Positions 40,605 to 52,901 of a DNA stretch of 64,000 nt are shown piece by piece (the stretch's first letter is position 1; each line of letters starts with the position of its first letter). The position numbers and the translations under genes were made by a program. Where the stretch lies: positions 85,696,411 to 85,760,410 of the forward strand of contig NC_092793.1 in NCBI RefSeq assembly GCF_918797505.1. The letters are read 5' to 3'. The notes under the pieces were generated by a model. That model was not told the DNA's origin. It made no database searches and was given only the letters and a program-made list of their open reading frames with translations. Origin of the DNA: Bemisia tabaci (Eukaryota > Arthropoda > Insecta > Hemiptera > Aleyrodidae).

Positions 40605-41825
40605 GCTTGATGCAAAAACGGCTTTTTTCGCCCCCCCCGGAATTTTTTCAAACTTTGTCCATTAATTACTCATACTTGAGCGCTTGTTTTCCCAAATTTT
40701 CAGACCTCCAAACAATTTTAAATGGGCGCTTGGGGGGAGGAAGTCAAAACCTGTGAACCTCGATATCTATCGAACGAAGAGTGATATCAAGATCCGGTTT
40801 GGACGAAAAATCGTCTAAAATTGCATACTTTAAGATTCTAAAGGTCAAAATTCCAATACCACATTTTCAAGTTAACATACGTGCTTTGTTTCGGTTTTTG
40901 AGTCGAGAAAATTTCTTTTAAACAAAAAATTCAGAAGGTACTAAGTTTCCGCTCAACGCGCGCCGACCGATTTTCGCGCGCCAGAATATGGTTCCAAAGC
41001 CGGATTTGGGTGTTAATGAATCAGATTATAAGTTCAAACCGTGCAAAAGACATTCTTAGGGATTCTTGAGGGTCGCTGAGTTCACATATTAAAAATACTT
41101 CCGAAGATTCACTTTTTTCCCGTAGCGCTACATGACAGGCCCACCGAGTGCCGACCGACCGGCCGCTCAGTGAGTCTGTCATGTAGCGCAACGGGAAAAA
41201 AGTGAATTTTTGGAAGTATCTGTAATTTTTGAACTCAGCGACCCTCAAGAATCCCTAAGAATGTTTTTTGCACGGTTTGAAAATATAATCTGATTCATTA
41301 GCACCCAAATCCGGCTTTGGAACCATATTTTGGCGCGCGAAAATCGGTCGGCGTGTGTTGAGCGGAAACTTTAATAGCTCATAACTTCGGAACCGTTCAT
41401 TTTCCCAGGCTTATGGACCACTCGTTGGGTGCGGAAAAAGACGAATAATTTAAAATACTGGTTTTGATTCAAATAAAAAAATTAGTACCTTGTGAATTTT
41501 TTGTTTAAAAGACATTTTCTCGACTCAAAAACCGAAATAAAGCAAGTATGTTAACTTGGAAATGTGATATTGGGATTTTGACCTTTAGAATCTTAAAGTA
41601 TGTAGTTTTGGACGATTTTTCGTCCAAACCGAACATTGATATCATTCTTCGTTCGATAGATATCGAGGTTCACAGGTTTTGACTTCCACCCCCCTAGCGT
41701 CTCCTTGAAATTGTTTGAGGGTCTGAAAATTTGGGAAAAGAAGCGCTCAAGTATGAGTAATCAATAGACAAAGTTTGAAGAAATTCCAGGGGGGAGGGCG
41801 AAAAAAGCCGTTTTTGCATCAAGCT
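40605..41825. repeat. Long palindrome of about 1.22 kb, related to 19905-21240
   Basis: Ends AAGCTTGATGCAAAAACG and inverse at 41825, centre near 41152 (CCGACCGACCGGCCGCTCAG). Shares ends, centre and middle words (CAACGCGCGCCGACCGATTT) with the first palindrome, so both are copies of one family. Confidence 0.92.
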
Positions 41826-42448
41826 CCTCCATAGACTTGGGGGGGGGGGGGGGGTGTGATTCGAAATCGAACGATTGGACCTTATACTTATTTTTGAAAA
41901 GCAGATTTTTTAAACATTATTCAATTATAGTTTTCTTTTTCATTTCACTACTTTTAGTTGGGGTGAATGAATCATTCAATTCATTTACAGGAATAATATT
42001 AACGTTTATCTTCAGATCTTAGGTTTTACTTTCATCGAGACACCCTCCTCAATAAACTATTTTCCTTGTAGACTCTCTTGAATTCAAACTGTCGTTCATT
42101 TGAAATCTCGCTAATGCCAACAAAAGCCTCCTTTTTTTATAGTCGTGTAATCACTCTGACTACACACCAAAAAATGAATTATCAATTCGTCTTAAATTTT
42201 TTTTTTTTTTTCGATCTCTCGGAATGAAATCGTTAGGAAATGTCCATAAAATATATTAAAATCATTTTAAAAAACAATCGGAGCAGTTAAAAACCCCATT
42301 TGTCACAACTCTAAAGAACTGGAATATAGTAATTATTGTTATTATAAAAATATATTTTGAAGATATTTGTATAAAACCCTTTAGAATTATTATTAAAAGA
42401 GTAGGAAATGGCTTTTAACTCCAAATAATTTTCCAGGACTTTAAATCT
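41826..42448. other. A+T-rich sequence, no gene
   Basis: G15 run at 41838; T14 at 42198. Nothing recognised. Confidence 0.5.
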
Positions 42449-42727
42449 TTAGAGAGCGAGTTTATAAGAAGATCTTTTCAGAATCATTGTGCTATCAAAG
42501 CGCGAGACGATCGAATGGATAATTCGGTGAGCCATTCCGCAGTTAGAGCACCGGCAACGTCGATTGGGGTCATAAGATGCGAGCATGTTCAAGTAACCAT
42601 AACGCGCCGCGGAATCGCATTTTTCGTTATAATTAACGATTATTTTGGTCTGCACTCCTCTCTGCGGCAACCATTGTGTTAACGTCTCGTTGCATTCAAA
42701 AGGAGAAGCTTCAGGGTCTAAGTGCAT
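42449..42727 (-). other. Open frame of 92 residues with a Cys cluster, unknown
   Basis: Starts MHLDPEASPFECNETLTQWL and contains RCRCSNCGMAHRI near residue 57. It is richer in CG dinucleotides than the surrounding sequence, and its look is more protein-like than other frames here. No family recognised. It might be a fragment of a viral or transposon gene. Same strand as the host gene but without splice signals that I can support. Confidence 0.35.
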
Positions 42728-44887
42728 ATTTCCTTCTGACGCATGAAAAGCTCACAATGTGAGACCCCTTGACCCGCGATTGCCGAGCCGGCCAAGCACG
42801 GTGAGAGATCGATCACTATCAAGAAAAATTGTACTCCTCTCGAGAGTTGTGTGATAATGGAAAAGCCCGTATTAGAGTGTCGTCATTTCAACAAATATCA
42901 TTTCTCTCGTCATGGTGATAATTTTTTGTTGTGACACGATACAGAGATCTTGAGATAATTTTGCCGTGGTAATGATTGTGGTCATGGTGAATTCCAAAGT
43001 CATTCTTCTCTTTTGTGACAAAGACGATTCTCCCTGTGATACTCATTCATTTTCCTTTGTGAGGTTTTACTGGACTTTCCTGCACCACTGTGTTACCGAC
43101 TTACCGAGAAGAGCGGTGGCGAAGCAATTTTAGAAATTGCGTTTCCTTCGAAATTGGACTATTGTAAGACAAAATGGCTGACTTGGCTAAAACAACAAAT
43201 TTTGTAGATCTTGTCGTCCTTCTTGCCGACCGTCAATTATGGAGCATTTAGACAAAAGCACCATTTAAACGCTTGAATTGGTAGATGCAAAAAATTGGAT
43301 CGTGTAAAATTCCTGTACCCTAATAGTTAGGCTGGAAAACGTTCGCTTCTGCCAATTACAAACTTCTGTAATTCGAGGGGCCAGTGGACCCTTCGACTAT
43401 CACGGACGTTTTAGAAGATCATACATTATCAGGTAAGCTGTTGATTGCTTCACAAGAAAACATTGACGAAACGAAAGTATGAAGGGCGGTGGAAAAGGTG
43501 GGGGAAAATCAAATTAGCTTACATACTATCGGAGAGAAAAAATTACCCCATTTTTCAAATTACTTATCAATTTATGTTTCCTCACCCAATGCTCCCTAAT
43601 TAAGATAACTCGATAAGTATCTAAAATAGAATAATACAAACCACAAAGTAATGATTTACTTCTGCGTTGAAATTCAACTGCTGATAGTAGATCATGCACA
43701 AAGATGGCTAATCCAATCAGTCGGTTAATAAACAATTATTTTGCCCACTTCGAGTAATTTCCTTATGACTTTTCCTTGTACTACGTTAGTGGGTACTCTT
43801 AATTGTCTTCTTTTCCTTCTCTTTTTTATTCTGCTTCATTCGTGGAATTCATCTGCTCAGAATCATCTTGTGACGAAGACGATGTAGCACGGTAATATAT
43901 CAGAGAGAAAATAATACTTTCCCTCTGGCTTTCTAGTAGTTTCGCCAGAGAGCGCCACTTCCCCAGTGGTTCTGGGCGGCGCATCTCTGATTGGTTGCAG
44001 TGCCGAATGATTATGGATCGACCAATCAGAGACGGCGTGCCCTGAGCCGCTGGAGAGTCAGTTGTAGTTTGACTGAGGTCGAAAAGGCTGGACTTTTCCA
44101 CGATGTGAGTATTGCCTTTGAAAGGGTGGGGGACGTGTCTCCCAACCCTATTTAAAACCTTTTTAGTAGTGTGTGTGTGTTTCCTGCCGTGCTTCTGATC
44201 GTTCATACGATTTATTTAGTAGTTATTTCTTCCAGAACATCGTTCTGTTTCATGTGCTAGGCCCAGAGCCGGGTAGCCTAGTCACAACGAAAATCACTCT
44301 CCATCATTTAAAATATTTTACATTCGCAAGTACAAAAATTGAATTTAGTATTACATCATTTTTTTTTTAAAAAAAAAAAAAAAAGTTCCCCTCCAAATTT
44401 TGAAATCATTCAATCAAATTCAGAAAATTGGAAGATTCTATCACAGATCGATACTAAAGAATCCAAAATCGGCTACTGTTCGAAATACTGCCCCTTAAAG
44501 GAGGGAAATAGGGCCCGCAAGGGCCCTCCCTCCCAAAATTCAATGCCAATAAACCAACGAAGAGAATCAGAAAGCAAAAGTTTGCCTTGGTAACCGATGC
44601 CCTATTTGACCCGGCAGTCTCCGGTTTAATCCAGCCTAAAATAACCGAGAAAAACGCCTGATGCTGGTGGGCTGAAAGAACCTGTGAGGCCACTGGAGGA
44701 AATACTTCTGATTGGCTCATTCATCGTGAATTTTATTAAGCTCTTTGGATGAATAAAATGGCAGACGTTGCATGAAGATTGCAATGATGCAATCTTCATG
44801 CATGATGCAAAAGGAAAGATCCGAGTCCTTTCGCTGTCACTTTGTTTCTAAGTGTAGTGTTTAAATGGATCGTCCCACCGCTCAAAC
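42728..44887. other. Intron sequence, no supported gene
   Basis: Frames such as 43826-44206 (minus) have no recognisable family. TCTCTGATTGGT at 43983 and ACCAATCAGAGA at 44021 form an inverted pair of CCAAT words. A14 run at 44370-44384. Confidence 0.45.
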
Positions 44888-45005
44888 TGTTGAATATTAC
44901 GTCAGATTTGTTCCTGTCATGCTCTGCCCTTTATATCCACCCGGCTTATAAGCATAATAATTCGTCTTCCGCGTTCTCCCTGAATAAAGTCGTATGAGGT
45001 AGACA
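44888..45005 (+). mobile_element. Possible solo LTR or short LTR-like element
   Basis: TGTTGAATATTACGTCAG at the left and GGTAGACA at the right give TG..CA ends; inside lie TATAA (44948) and AATAAA (44984), in LTR order. No convincing 5-base target duplication, so this stays tentative. Confidence 0.25.
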
Positions 45006-45069
45006 ACCAATGTTCTACTCACTAATTTAATCTACCCGTAAATGTATCGCCGAAAAAATTGCAGCTTAC

Positions 45070-45166
45070 CTTCGCAAATTCAATTTTTAATGTACAGCAG
45101 CCGGAGTATATGTCAGCACCATCCAGGGCTTCTTTCGCTCTTTTTGCTGATTCGATACTGTCAAAC
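45070..45166 (-). CDS. HNRNPL: hnRNP L / smooth-like gene, internal exon b (RRM second helix and last strand)
   Basis: 97-base exon on the minus strand with donor GTAAGC. It encodes FDSIESAKRAKEALDGADIY then SGCCTLKIEFAK, the second helix and fourth strand of the second RNA-recognition motif of hnRNP L; the GADIYSGCCTLKIE block is specific to this family. Its first base completes the codon begun in exon a. The acceptor is AC, not AG, with a U12-type branch site upstream. The protein binds CA-rich RNA and acts in splicing control in the nucleus (known of the family). Confidence 0.93.
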
Positions 45167-45507
45167 GTTAGAATGGAATTAAGGAAACATTGACACAAAC
45201 TTTTCTACAAAATAGTTACACTATGGAATGAAATTAAATACTTTCGTGCGGCTAGTATCAATCGTTGCTATCTAACTGCGGTATCCGTCACTTCAAAAGT
45301 TCAAGAAACCCCCCCCCCCCCCCCCCCCCAGAAGAGAGAGAGACATTGTCCCACATAAAGTCGAAAATGAGGGATATAAATACAATTATTGAAAATGGTG
45401 GGATATTTTGTGAAAAGCCGGCTGGTAGGCGCTTACAAGAGTGGAGACATAGAGGATGCTAAGCATCTGTTGCATGATATGTGAAAGACTGAGTTGTTAA
45501 AGGATAT
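45167..45507 (-). other. U12-type (AT-AC) intron of the hnRNP L-like gene
   Basis: On the minus strand the donor is ATATCCTTT directly after GTCGA, the branch site TTCCTTAAT matches the U12 consensus, and the acceptor is TTCTAAC 12 bases after the branch A. Splicing here restores an unbroken RRM frame (VEFDSIES). No GT-AG pair gives this result. Length 341 bases. Confidence 0.85.
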
Positions 45508-45593
45508 TCGACCATTGCTTGAACGCCATTTTTCTTGAATACAACGATTCTGTGGACTTTACCATGTGGATGACAAATCGTATGGAGCACATC
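45508..45593 (-). CDS. HNRNPL: hnRNP L / smooth-like gene, internal exon a (RRM first helix and middle strands)
   Basis: 86-base exon on the minus strand after acceptor TTCGTGTTTCAG. It encodes DVLHTICHPHGKVHRIVVFK then KNGVQAMVE, the first helix and strands 2 and 3 (with RNP1) of the RNA-recognition motif that continues in exon b. The upstream exon that should hold the first strand is not found between here and the right edge, so that intron is longer than 18 kb or the exon escapes me. Confidence 0.9.
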
Positions 45594-46554
45594 CTGAAAC
45601 ACGAAAAAAAAAAAACCAAATAATTACTAGTTCGAGAACACATGCATTCCCTTGAGACCGTTCGTGGTACAGTACGGTGATCCAAAAAACGACAGTCGTA
45701 AATACTTGATTACACCATTTTTGGAAGGACGAAAAAAAATGTCCTGAGCAAAATTTTGGCGCAATTCGATGAAATTTACAGGGTGCGAAATATTCTTCCT
45801 AGTTTTGCTTGTATTTACACAAGTTGCGTGAGCACAAAATTTCAGCGCGGAATTCATCATTGAAAAAGGGAAAATTAATATCGCGACACACCTCCAAAAC
45901 ATTTTTTCTCATTTTCATATTTGTGGATTTCAGTGAAAAATCTACTAAAACCCTAAAATAATATTTTTGCACTTTTAAGACAAGTGCGCGTACTGTGAAC
46001 CCTTGCGTTCATGTTGGCTATACTTGGTATATTCTTTAAGGGCGACATGAATACCGTCTGAGATATCCAGCTGAATTCTAAAATGAGTCTCTTTCTCTAC
46101 TAAAAAAACGATGAAATGCTCCAGGATATCAGCTAGGATGAAATTGATGATAAGGATCAAGACCATGAAGAAAATGAAGGGCACGACAATGACTGAAATT
46201 CGGGTGAGTTCCTTTTATTGGCGGTATTTATTTCATTTCATATATGATGCAAATCGGCTTATGTACAGAAAATGCAATGTATAACTTTACAATGAGTACC
46301 TGTATCGCGTTTATGCGCCCACCCCCCACCCTCGTCCGTAGTTATGGTGCTGAAAAAGTCTGCCAGCGGGACGCTTGCTGTGCGAGAAGCCCCGTGAGGT
46401 GCGTCGCGCCAACTTTGAACGACTGGAGCGCGGTTAGAAATCATTTTCCCAGGATGATTTTGGGCTTATTTTAAAGCTTAGAGTGTCTAGTTTTAGGAAA
46501 TAATAGATTTGAGGTCTTAACAACAATGCCCGAAAGCACAGGGTCAAAATTACG
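45594..46554. other. Intron sequence, no gene
   Basis: Frames here have no family resemblance. Nothing recognised. Confidence 0.5.
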
Positions 46555-46890
46555 AAAAAAAGGCTGGAAAAAGGGGATTTACATCAAAAAATCATCATAA
46601 CTTGGTCAAAAATCATTATTTTTTTCAAATTCAAACACTTGAAATTACAGTATTTTTAACGCTAAATCCAACGCAAAAAAGAATATTGCAATAATTGGTA
46701 CCGTTCAAAAGTTACAAGCATTCAAAAATTTGGACTTTGACCCCCCGCCCCCCCTGTTCCCCGGGGTTTAGGGCAAAAATCGGACGAATTTTAGGCTTCT
46801 CAGATGACCCTCTATCAGCCCCCAAATCATGACACGATGCCCCCCCCCCCCCCCCGGGGGGAAGGCGAAAACGCCGATTTTGAATACCTA
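46555..46890 (+). repeat. Hairpin-family arm with C-rich tracts
   Basis: AAAATCATCATAACTTGGTC opens a segment like 18775-19085 (CATAACTCGGTCAAAAATTA), with poly-C runs at 46741 and 46840. Single arm. Confidence 0.45.
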
Positions 46891-47597
46891 GTGTCCTTGG
46901 TCTCTTTGATTCTTAAGATATAGTTCCGAATTTCCTATTATTTTCATAAATGAGAAGTAAAAAGACATTTGACAAGAGCCGTAGAAACCCACGCTCGCCT
47001 CTGATTGGTGCCGGATGGCGTCATTCGGTTCGGTGCAAAACCGGGGCGTTTTAAATTTACGAAAAAGTCGCGCTTTATGAACTACGTATTTCTCGGTTTC
47101 TGAGTTACTTTTTCGCGTTTTGAATGTGCGCGATTGTATTCATTTTCCTGCGCTTCATTTTCCTGCGGACAATGTATTCGTAAGTCAAAATTCGTTCATA
47201 GTTTAGTGACCCATTAAATCGTAATTTGGTCGGGGACCCCGACTTTCAGGATCCCCCCTTCTCCCCCTCTTCTGGCCCTTTCTCTACCTTTCAAAGGGGG
47301 CTAAGGATGGGAGTGGTTGACACGATGAAAGAAGATTTTCTTGGGGTCTACCCTGTTCGATCCCGCGGTTCCTCCCTTTTTCCGCCCTATAACAACTGCG
47401 AAAAAGTCCGGTAAAGGTGGTCTGGGACATGAGCATTAATGAGTCCTTGCCTAGCTCATCAACTACCAAAAGTTTGAGTCCCGAAATTTCGCTCCGACTG
47501 AGGAAAGCGTAGCTCATGTTGTTTGGAATTCTTGATTATACTCATTCGCTGATTCTTTGTCGATTTCTAATAACTCATTCCGTGATGAGAAACCAAA
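46891..47597. other. No gene supported
   Basis: Nothing recognised apart from a G-rich stretch. Confidence 0.45.
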
Positions 47598-48216
47598 ATG
47601 GGCCTGTTGCAAACTTTTGCTAGAGCAGATTGAAGAGTTGTTTCCTATAGATAATGCCTCAAAAATCACGATGAGCGCATCGGCAAAGTCTGAAATGCAC
47701 TCATAAATTCACAATCTGCGTAAGAAATTTGCGTTATTTTGAGCTTCCCGCTTCAAAAACGATACTACTGCACAGATGAACATTTTGTTAGAGGAGTCGC
47801 TCCATCGTCGGCAATAATCATCATGGCCGACGCTTGCGCAGTTCCTCACGTAATTCGAGGAGAGTTCAAGGTCAATTAAGGCGGGCGAGGAAAATATGAA
47901 CGTGAACACGCCGATTGTTATGGTTTAATCCTGTTCAGGTGTTATCTCGTCCCATCACACGTGTTTTGGCGGACTGGCGTCGGCCATGATGAGTATTGTC
48001 GCCAATGGAACGACTCCTCTAACAAAATGTTCACCTGTACCGTAGTATCGTTTCCGAAGCGGGAAGCTCAAAAAACCGCAAATATCTTACGCAGATTGTA
48101 AAGTTATGAGTGCATTTCAGACTTTGCCGATGCGCTCATCGTGATTTTTGGGGCATTATCTGCAGGAAACAACTCTTAGTTTTGCTCTAGCAAAAGTTTG
48201 CAACAGGCCCATTCTC
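47598..48216. repeat. Palindrome with 240-base arms and about 135-base spacer
   Basis: TGGGCCTGTTGCAAACTTTT at the left and its inverse at 48216; arms include GATGAGCGCATCGGCAAAGT and AACATTTTGTTAGAGGAGTC. The inner end falls near 47840 and 47975. Confidence 0.85.
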
Positions 48217-49947
48217 TTCCACTTCCTCAGATTTATCGAGAGAGAAACTGCATAATGCTCCGGAATTTCAGATATGAAAATCGATCCCCCCCCCCATCTT
48301 TTAGTCGATTCTTTGGCGTACATTAGAATTCTTCAGTCCAGAAGCGTTTTTTATGTTAAAATTATTTGGCCATTAGATGATTCGTAATTTTTCTGACGAT
48401 TTGAAGATTAATGAGGTCAATTAAGGCGGCTCGGGTGCAATATAAGCCTTGTAATGGTCCCCAGGCGGTAGAAGAAGGGATTCCCGGCTTCTGGAGTAGA
48501 TTCCCTGGAATTTCCTTTCCCTAATAAATCCCGGTTTTTGCCGGTCTCAGACACCATAACGTGGGTGAGCCATGAGTCAAAACGTGTGGCCATAAGTTTC
48601 GAATTCATACCTACATGGATGAACATAGCGAGGGCCGAGGTGCAAAACCGCGTACCTCCGGTTGCGACTTCTCCTTATGCTTTATTTTTCCTAAGAAAAA
48701 CCAGTCGAAACCAGTTTTGAAAACTTCCTTGATTCTACTTTTCTGTTGGCAGCATATTCTAAATAAATTTCAAGCGGAGAATTTGACTAACTTTTCATCT
48801 AAAAAATAAAATATGAGCGGAAATTTAAAAACATCGCAATGGAGATACGTGGTTTTACAGTTTGGTCATCGATATTTTACCAACCTAAAAAATACATATT
48901 TATATCAAACACTCAAAAAGGTTGCAATTTAACGAAAATACGAGACAAATCGGCCAGCATCACATGCAATTTTTCAACCGTAAAAAAGCGATAAAACGAC
49001 ACATAAAAGAGAATTATCGCCTAAGGCAAGGAAAGAAATATGTATACAGGTTGAAATGGACGAGAAGGCTTACCGTTGTGATTGGATACGCGGGCGTGAA
49101 AACTGTTAGCAGCAAAACGTGATTCTCTGGAGCAGGCCTGTGGACAGGAAAAAAAAAGAAAAAAAGAAAGGGAAATTCCATTTCGATACCACTAAGAGGG
49201 CTGAAAAAAACAAAGAGCACCGAGGAAATAGTGCCAACCTCACAGTAAATCATCACAATCTCTTTCTCCGAAACATCTGCCTTCGATATCTCAACTTAGA
49301 TACGTGCATTTAAAAATATCTCCATAAACGTGGTCTTATATGCTGAACTCGTTGCAAATGTAGTTGCAATTGTAGTTCACGCCAGGGTCAGCCACGAGTT
49401 TGGTATCTCAAAAGTAAATTCTCCATACATTTTTCAAGTAAATAAAAGCATATAACTTTAAGAAATAGCACATGGTTCAGAAGCTAATATCGTAAGTAGT
49501 AGGGTGGATAAGGATAGCAATCGTGCATTTCTGGAAGAAAGCATGAAACTTTCAGCGTATCATCTTTACCTATAAAAGGTTCAATTTTGCAAGTAAGCCC
49601 AAAATTCTGAAGCCATGGGGGCCCGGGGAGGAGGGGGAGCAGGGTGCCCTGAATTCGCTCCTTTTTGGCGAATTTTCGGGTTGAGTCATTGTTGGAACGA
49701 CGTTAAAAATATAGAACGTGATCAAAACTTGTGTAAACTTCATACCTACCGAGAACCTACTGAGGTTCTCTCGAACAGCAGTCTAAAATTTTATCACCAT
49801 CCAATCCCGGAACAACCCCCCCCCCCCCCCCCAAAATGTCTAAAATTCAAAATGACGCCCAAAATAAGACCTCCGGCCTCCGGGATATTGGTATTTTCAC
49901 ATGTGCATATCGTGCCAGGCGAAAAATCTATTTCTGTGTAAGTTTGG
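48217..49947. other. No gene supported
   Basis: Short frames only. C14 run at 49818. Nothing recognised. Confidence 0.45.
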
Positions 49948-50220
49948 TCGCAGATTTCATATTTGAAGTCAAAACGACGCCTCGGTCAAAATTTGCGCCC
50001 AAAATCCGAGATGGCGGCCAAAGTTGAAAGGCGGAAGAGTGCATTTTTAAACATTTACAAGATAAGGCAAGTAATATGCCATTTTCTAGGGGTCGTAGAT
50101 TTCATTGATGAAGTGAACAGAGCCCCACAGTCAAAATTGAAGCCCCAAATCCAAGATGGCGGCCAAAGTTGAAAGGCAGGAGGGTGCATTTTTATGAGAA
50201 AAAAAATCACGCGAGATGGC
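49948..50220 (+). repeat. Two tandem units of about 140 bases with AAGATGGCGGCCAAAGTTGA
   Basis: GGTCG(C/T)AGATTTCAT, GTCAAAATT and GATGGCGGCCAAAGTTGAAA repeat in order, followed by GAGTGCATTTTTA. No gene up to 50837. Confidence 0.7.
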
Positions 50221-50837
50221 TGGTGAGGTATCAATTTCTACGTATTTTTAGTCCACGAAACGAATATAAATGAAATGTAAAAACATTATTTTACACCAAA
50301 GTGAGTCGTGATATTCAAAATGGTGATCAGTATGTCCGTCCAAGTTAGGAATGAATTTGACAGGAGCGACTATAATGAGTTGTGTTATTTATTTTAAGCC
50401 CATATATTAGCTCAATAAAGGTTACAGAGGAGATTAAGAGGACATTAAAAGGACATTAAATGGCCATTAAATATTTTATACAAAAATGAGTCGTGATGTT
50501 GATGATGATGACCATTATGGTTGACAAATGGCAAGTCACAAATAATGCTTGAGGTGTTTTACCGATTACTGCACAAAAACTCTAAGCTGTCTTCAGTTCT
50601 CATCACAAAGCCATAGATGGAAAATATACAAATATTAATTTTTTATGAGCTGGCCATTTTTTTCAAAAAAATGAAAAACCGAGTTTCCCGCAGTTTCCTG
50701 CAGCAAAATTGTACTGGAAATGAATGTTGAGGATATGAGGGATAAGTACCTGGCACTTTATAGAAACCTGTAAAAACATTGCAGAGACCTTTTTAGTCGA
50801 AATTTTTAGGATTTTTCAGTCATGTCGTTTTTAGTTA

Positions 50838-51600
50838 TCGATCGCACTATTTCCGACGAAGAGTTAATAGCGATCCGCTTACGAAGAACGGCGGTCGTAA
50901 TAGACAGACCCAAGATAGTTGGTTTTTCCATGTTAGATCTAAGTAAAGTGCATATGTATCAATTCCACTTTAATCTTATGCTTTAGAAGTACGATCCCGG
51001 CAAAGTTCAACTTCTCTATATGGATACGGACTCGTTCATTTCCGAGTTGACTACACCGAACGTCTACGATGATATGATGTCAGACTTACACATGTACGAC
51101 ACCTCCGACTTCCCAGAAGGACATCAATGTCGAAGCATGCAGAACCGGAAAGTAATGGGAACGTTCAAAGACGAAACGGCGAGTCGACCCGTTGCCGAGT
51201 TCGTCGCGCTGCGAGCAAACATGTACGCCTACCGATTCGTCGACGGTAAAACTGAAAAACGAGCAAAAGGTGTATCAACGGGAAAGTTAAGATCGCTAAA
51301 CTTCGATAACTTTCTGAGCGTATTGCAGGATCCTGAATCGAGGATGAGCGATTCGATGCGAAGGATCGGGGCGCGCAAACATCAACTCTACTCGTTCGAA
51401 ACGAGAAAAAACAACTCTGTCCGGACTCGACGACAAACGATGCGTTCTAGAGGACGGAGTGAACTCTCGTCCTTGGGGTCATCGTGACATCAACTATCGT
51501 TGCTGAGTCGATAAAAGTTGCGGAGCCGAGACCGAGTTGAGAAAAATACTCGCGGTTAAACGACCTCGTATGAATATTTCTGAGAACCATCGGTTAAGAA
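50838..51600 (+). pseudogene. Family B DNA polymerase, 3' part, broken
   Basis: Matches copy 1 from about 185. A TAG replaces a Lys codon just before the YMDTDSF block (50985), and an added base near 51405 shifts the C-terminus. The intact part 51020-51400 keeps YMDTDSFISELT. Confidence 0.85.
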
Positions 51601-51650
51601 ACCTCGAATTTGAAAAAAGTAAAAAGTGTAACTAACGGAACGAGAAGACG

Positions 51651-52226
51651 ATGGCTTGTCTCGATGTACAAGGTTTTGGAGACTAGAGCAATTCATCGTC
51701 AAAGAGTTTGGTCTTGTAGATATGGAGAATTCTGAAACTGAACCCTATTTATTCAAACCTCCGTTCCCGAGCAGTAAGTTGAACGCCAAAGACGTTGTGA
51801 CAAACAACTGGTTAACACGCAATCATCATCACTTGGAATGGGAAAGCGGGTTTCTCGAGTACGATGAATTCACTTCAAAAATGAATCGCATCGGGAACCA
51901 CTACGATGTACTGTATGTTAAAGGTGAATAAAAACGAGATTTCAGCAATCGTTTCGTGCCGGAAAAATGTTTCGTTGTATTTGGATACTAAAGATTGCCC
52001 GTCCTTGCGACTATTGGCTCGTTGGTCGACAGCACATACGTGTCCTTTAGTACATCCATTCTGCGCTATGTCGAACGCATTCCGATTGTGTATGTGGTTG
52101 TCGGATTCTTCTTATCGGGAATATTTCAAAACTGTAATCATGCAGCAGCAGCAGAAAATTATAGTGGCAGACGAACAAAGGAATCACCCCGAAAATAATA
52201 TAGGAGTGGGAAATAAGTCAGATTGA
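51651..52226 (+). pseudogene. Maverick 194-residue protein, broken copy
   Basis: Same start as copy 1 (ATGGCTTGTCTCGATGT). A lost T near 51675, a stop after YVKGE at 51929 and further shifts near 51950-51980 break it. Confidence 0.8.
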
Positions 52227-52229
52227 ACG

Positions 52230-52600
52230 AACCGAAAAATAGCAGACGAAAAGTGAAATCATCCGTGCTTAATATAACAGACAAATTGTCGAATCAACCC
52301 GACTTAATATAGCACACGAAAAATGGAATCATCCGCACTTAAAATAACAGACGAAGTATCGAACCGAAATATAACAAACGAAAAGTGGAATCATTCGAAG
52401 AAAATATGGCAGACACATTGTCGAATCATCCCGACTTAATATAGCACACGAAAAGTGGAATCATCCGCAGACGAATTGTCGAACCGAAATTTAGCAGACG
52501 AAAAGTGAAATCCTCTGTGCTTACTATAGCAGAAAAATTGTTTCACTAGTAGTATAGCACACAAAAGTGGAATAATCTGAACCTTGATAGAATTGACGAC
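52230..52600 (+). repeat. AATATAGCAGAC repeats, expanded form
   Basis: About seven degenerate units combining AATATAGCA(C/G)ACGAA, AGTGGAATCATCCG and AATTGTCGAA. The same spacer of copy 1 has fewer units plus an (AT)n run. Confidence 0.75.
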
Positions 52601-52610
52601 AGCCACCATC

Positions 52611-52901
52611 ATGGACGTCTGCAACAATTCAATCTTGATCGTCGACGCTAAAGAGCTGATTGTAAACGCTCGCTACATGATGAACAAACTCATCAAAATG
52701 CCATCCAAGTACGGGATAACCCTTGCTGCTGATATCGTCTTCGAGAATCATCATCGGCTCCTCTTCCTACCTTCGCACATTGCGGACCGTTTGACGGACG
52801 ATGCAATTCAGGATATCAACGCTGGATCTTTCGATCTCATCTACGAAGGCCCGATCGGAAGAACACACAAATTCGCACTCGTTCCAAACGTTGCAGCCTG
52901 A
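52611..52901 (+). CDS. Small Maverick protein, 96 residues, intact
   Basis: ATG at 52611 after CACCATC. Start MDVCNNSILIVDAKELIVNA, then HHRLLFLPSHIADRLTDDAI and a Gly/Phe-containing end. No membrane segment or known domain. The matching gene in copy 1 has two lost bases, so this copy shows the family frame. It is the only full-length plus-strand gene left in this part of copy 2. Confidence 0.65.
   Translation: MDVCNNSILIVDAKELIVNARYMMNKLIKMPSKYGITLAADIVFENHHRLLFLPSHIADRLTDDAIQDINAGSFDLIYEGPIGRTHKFALVPNVAA

Noticed and set aside
43826..44206. 126-codon minus-strand frame
   Set aside because: Contains the inverted CCAAT words and no recognisable domain; a chance frame is more likely.
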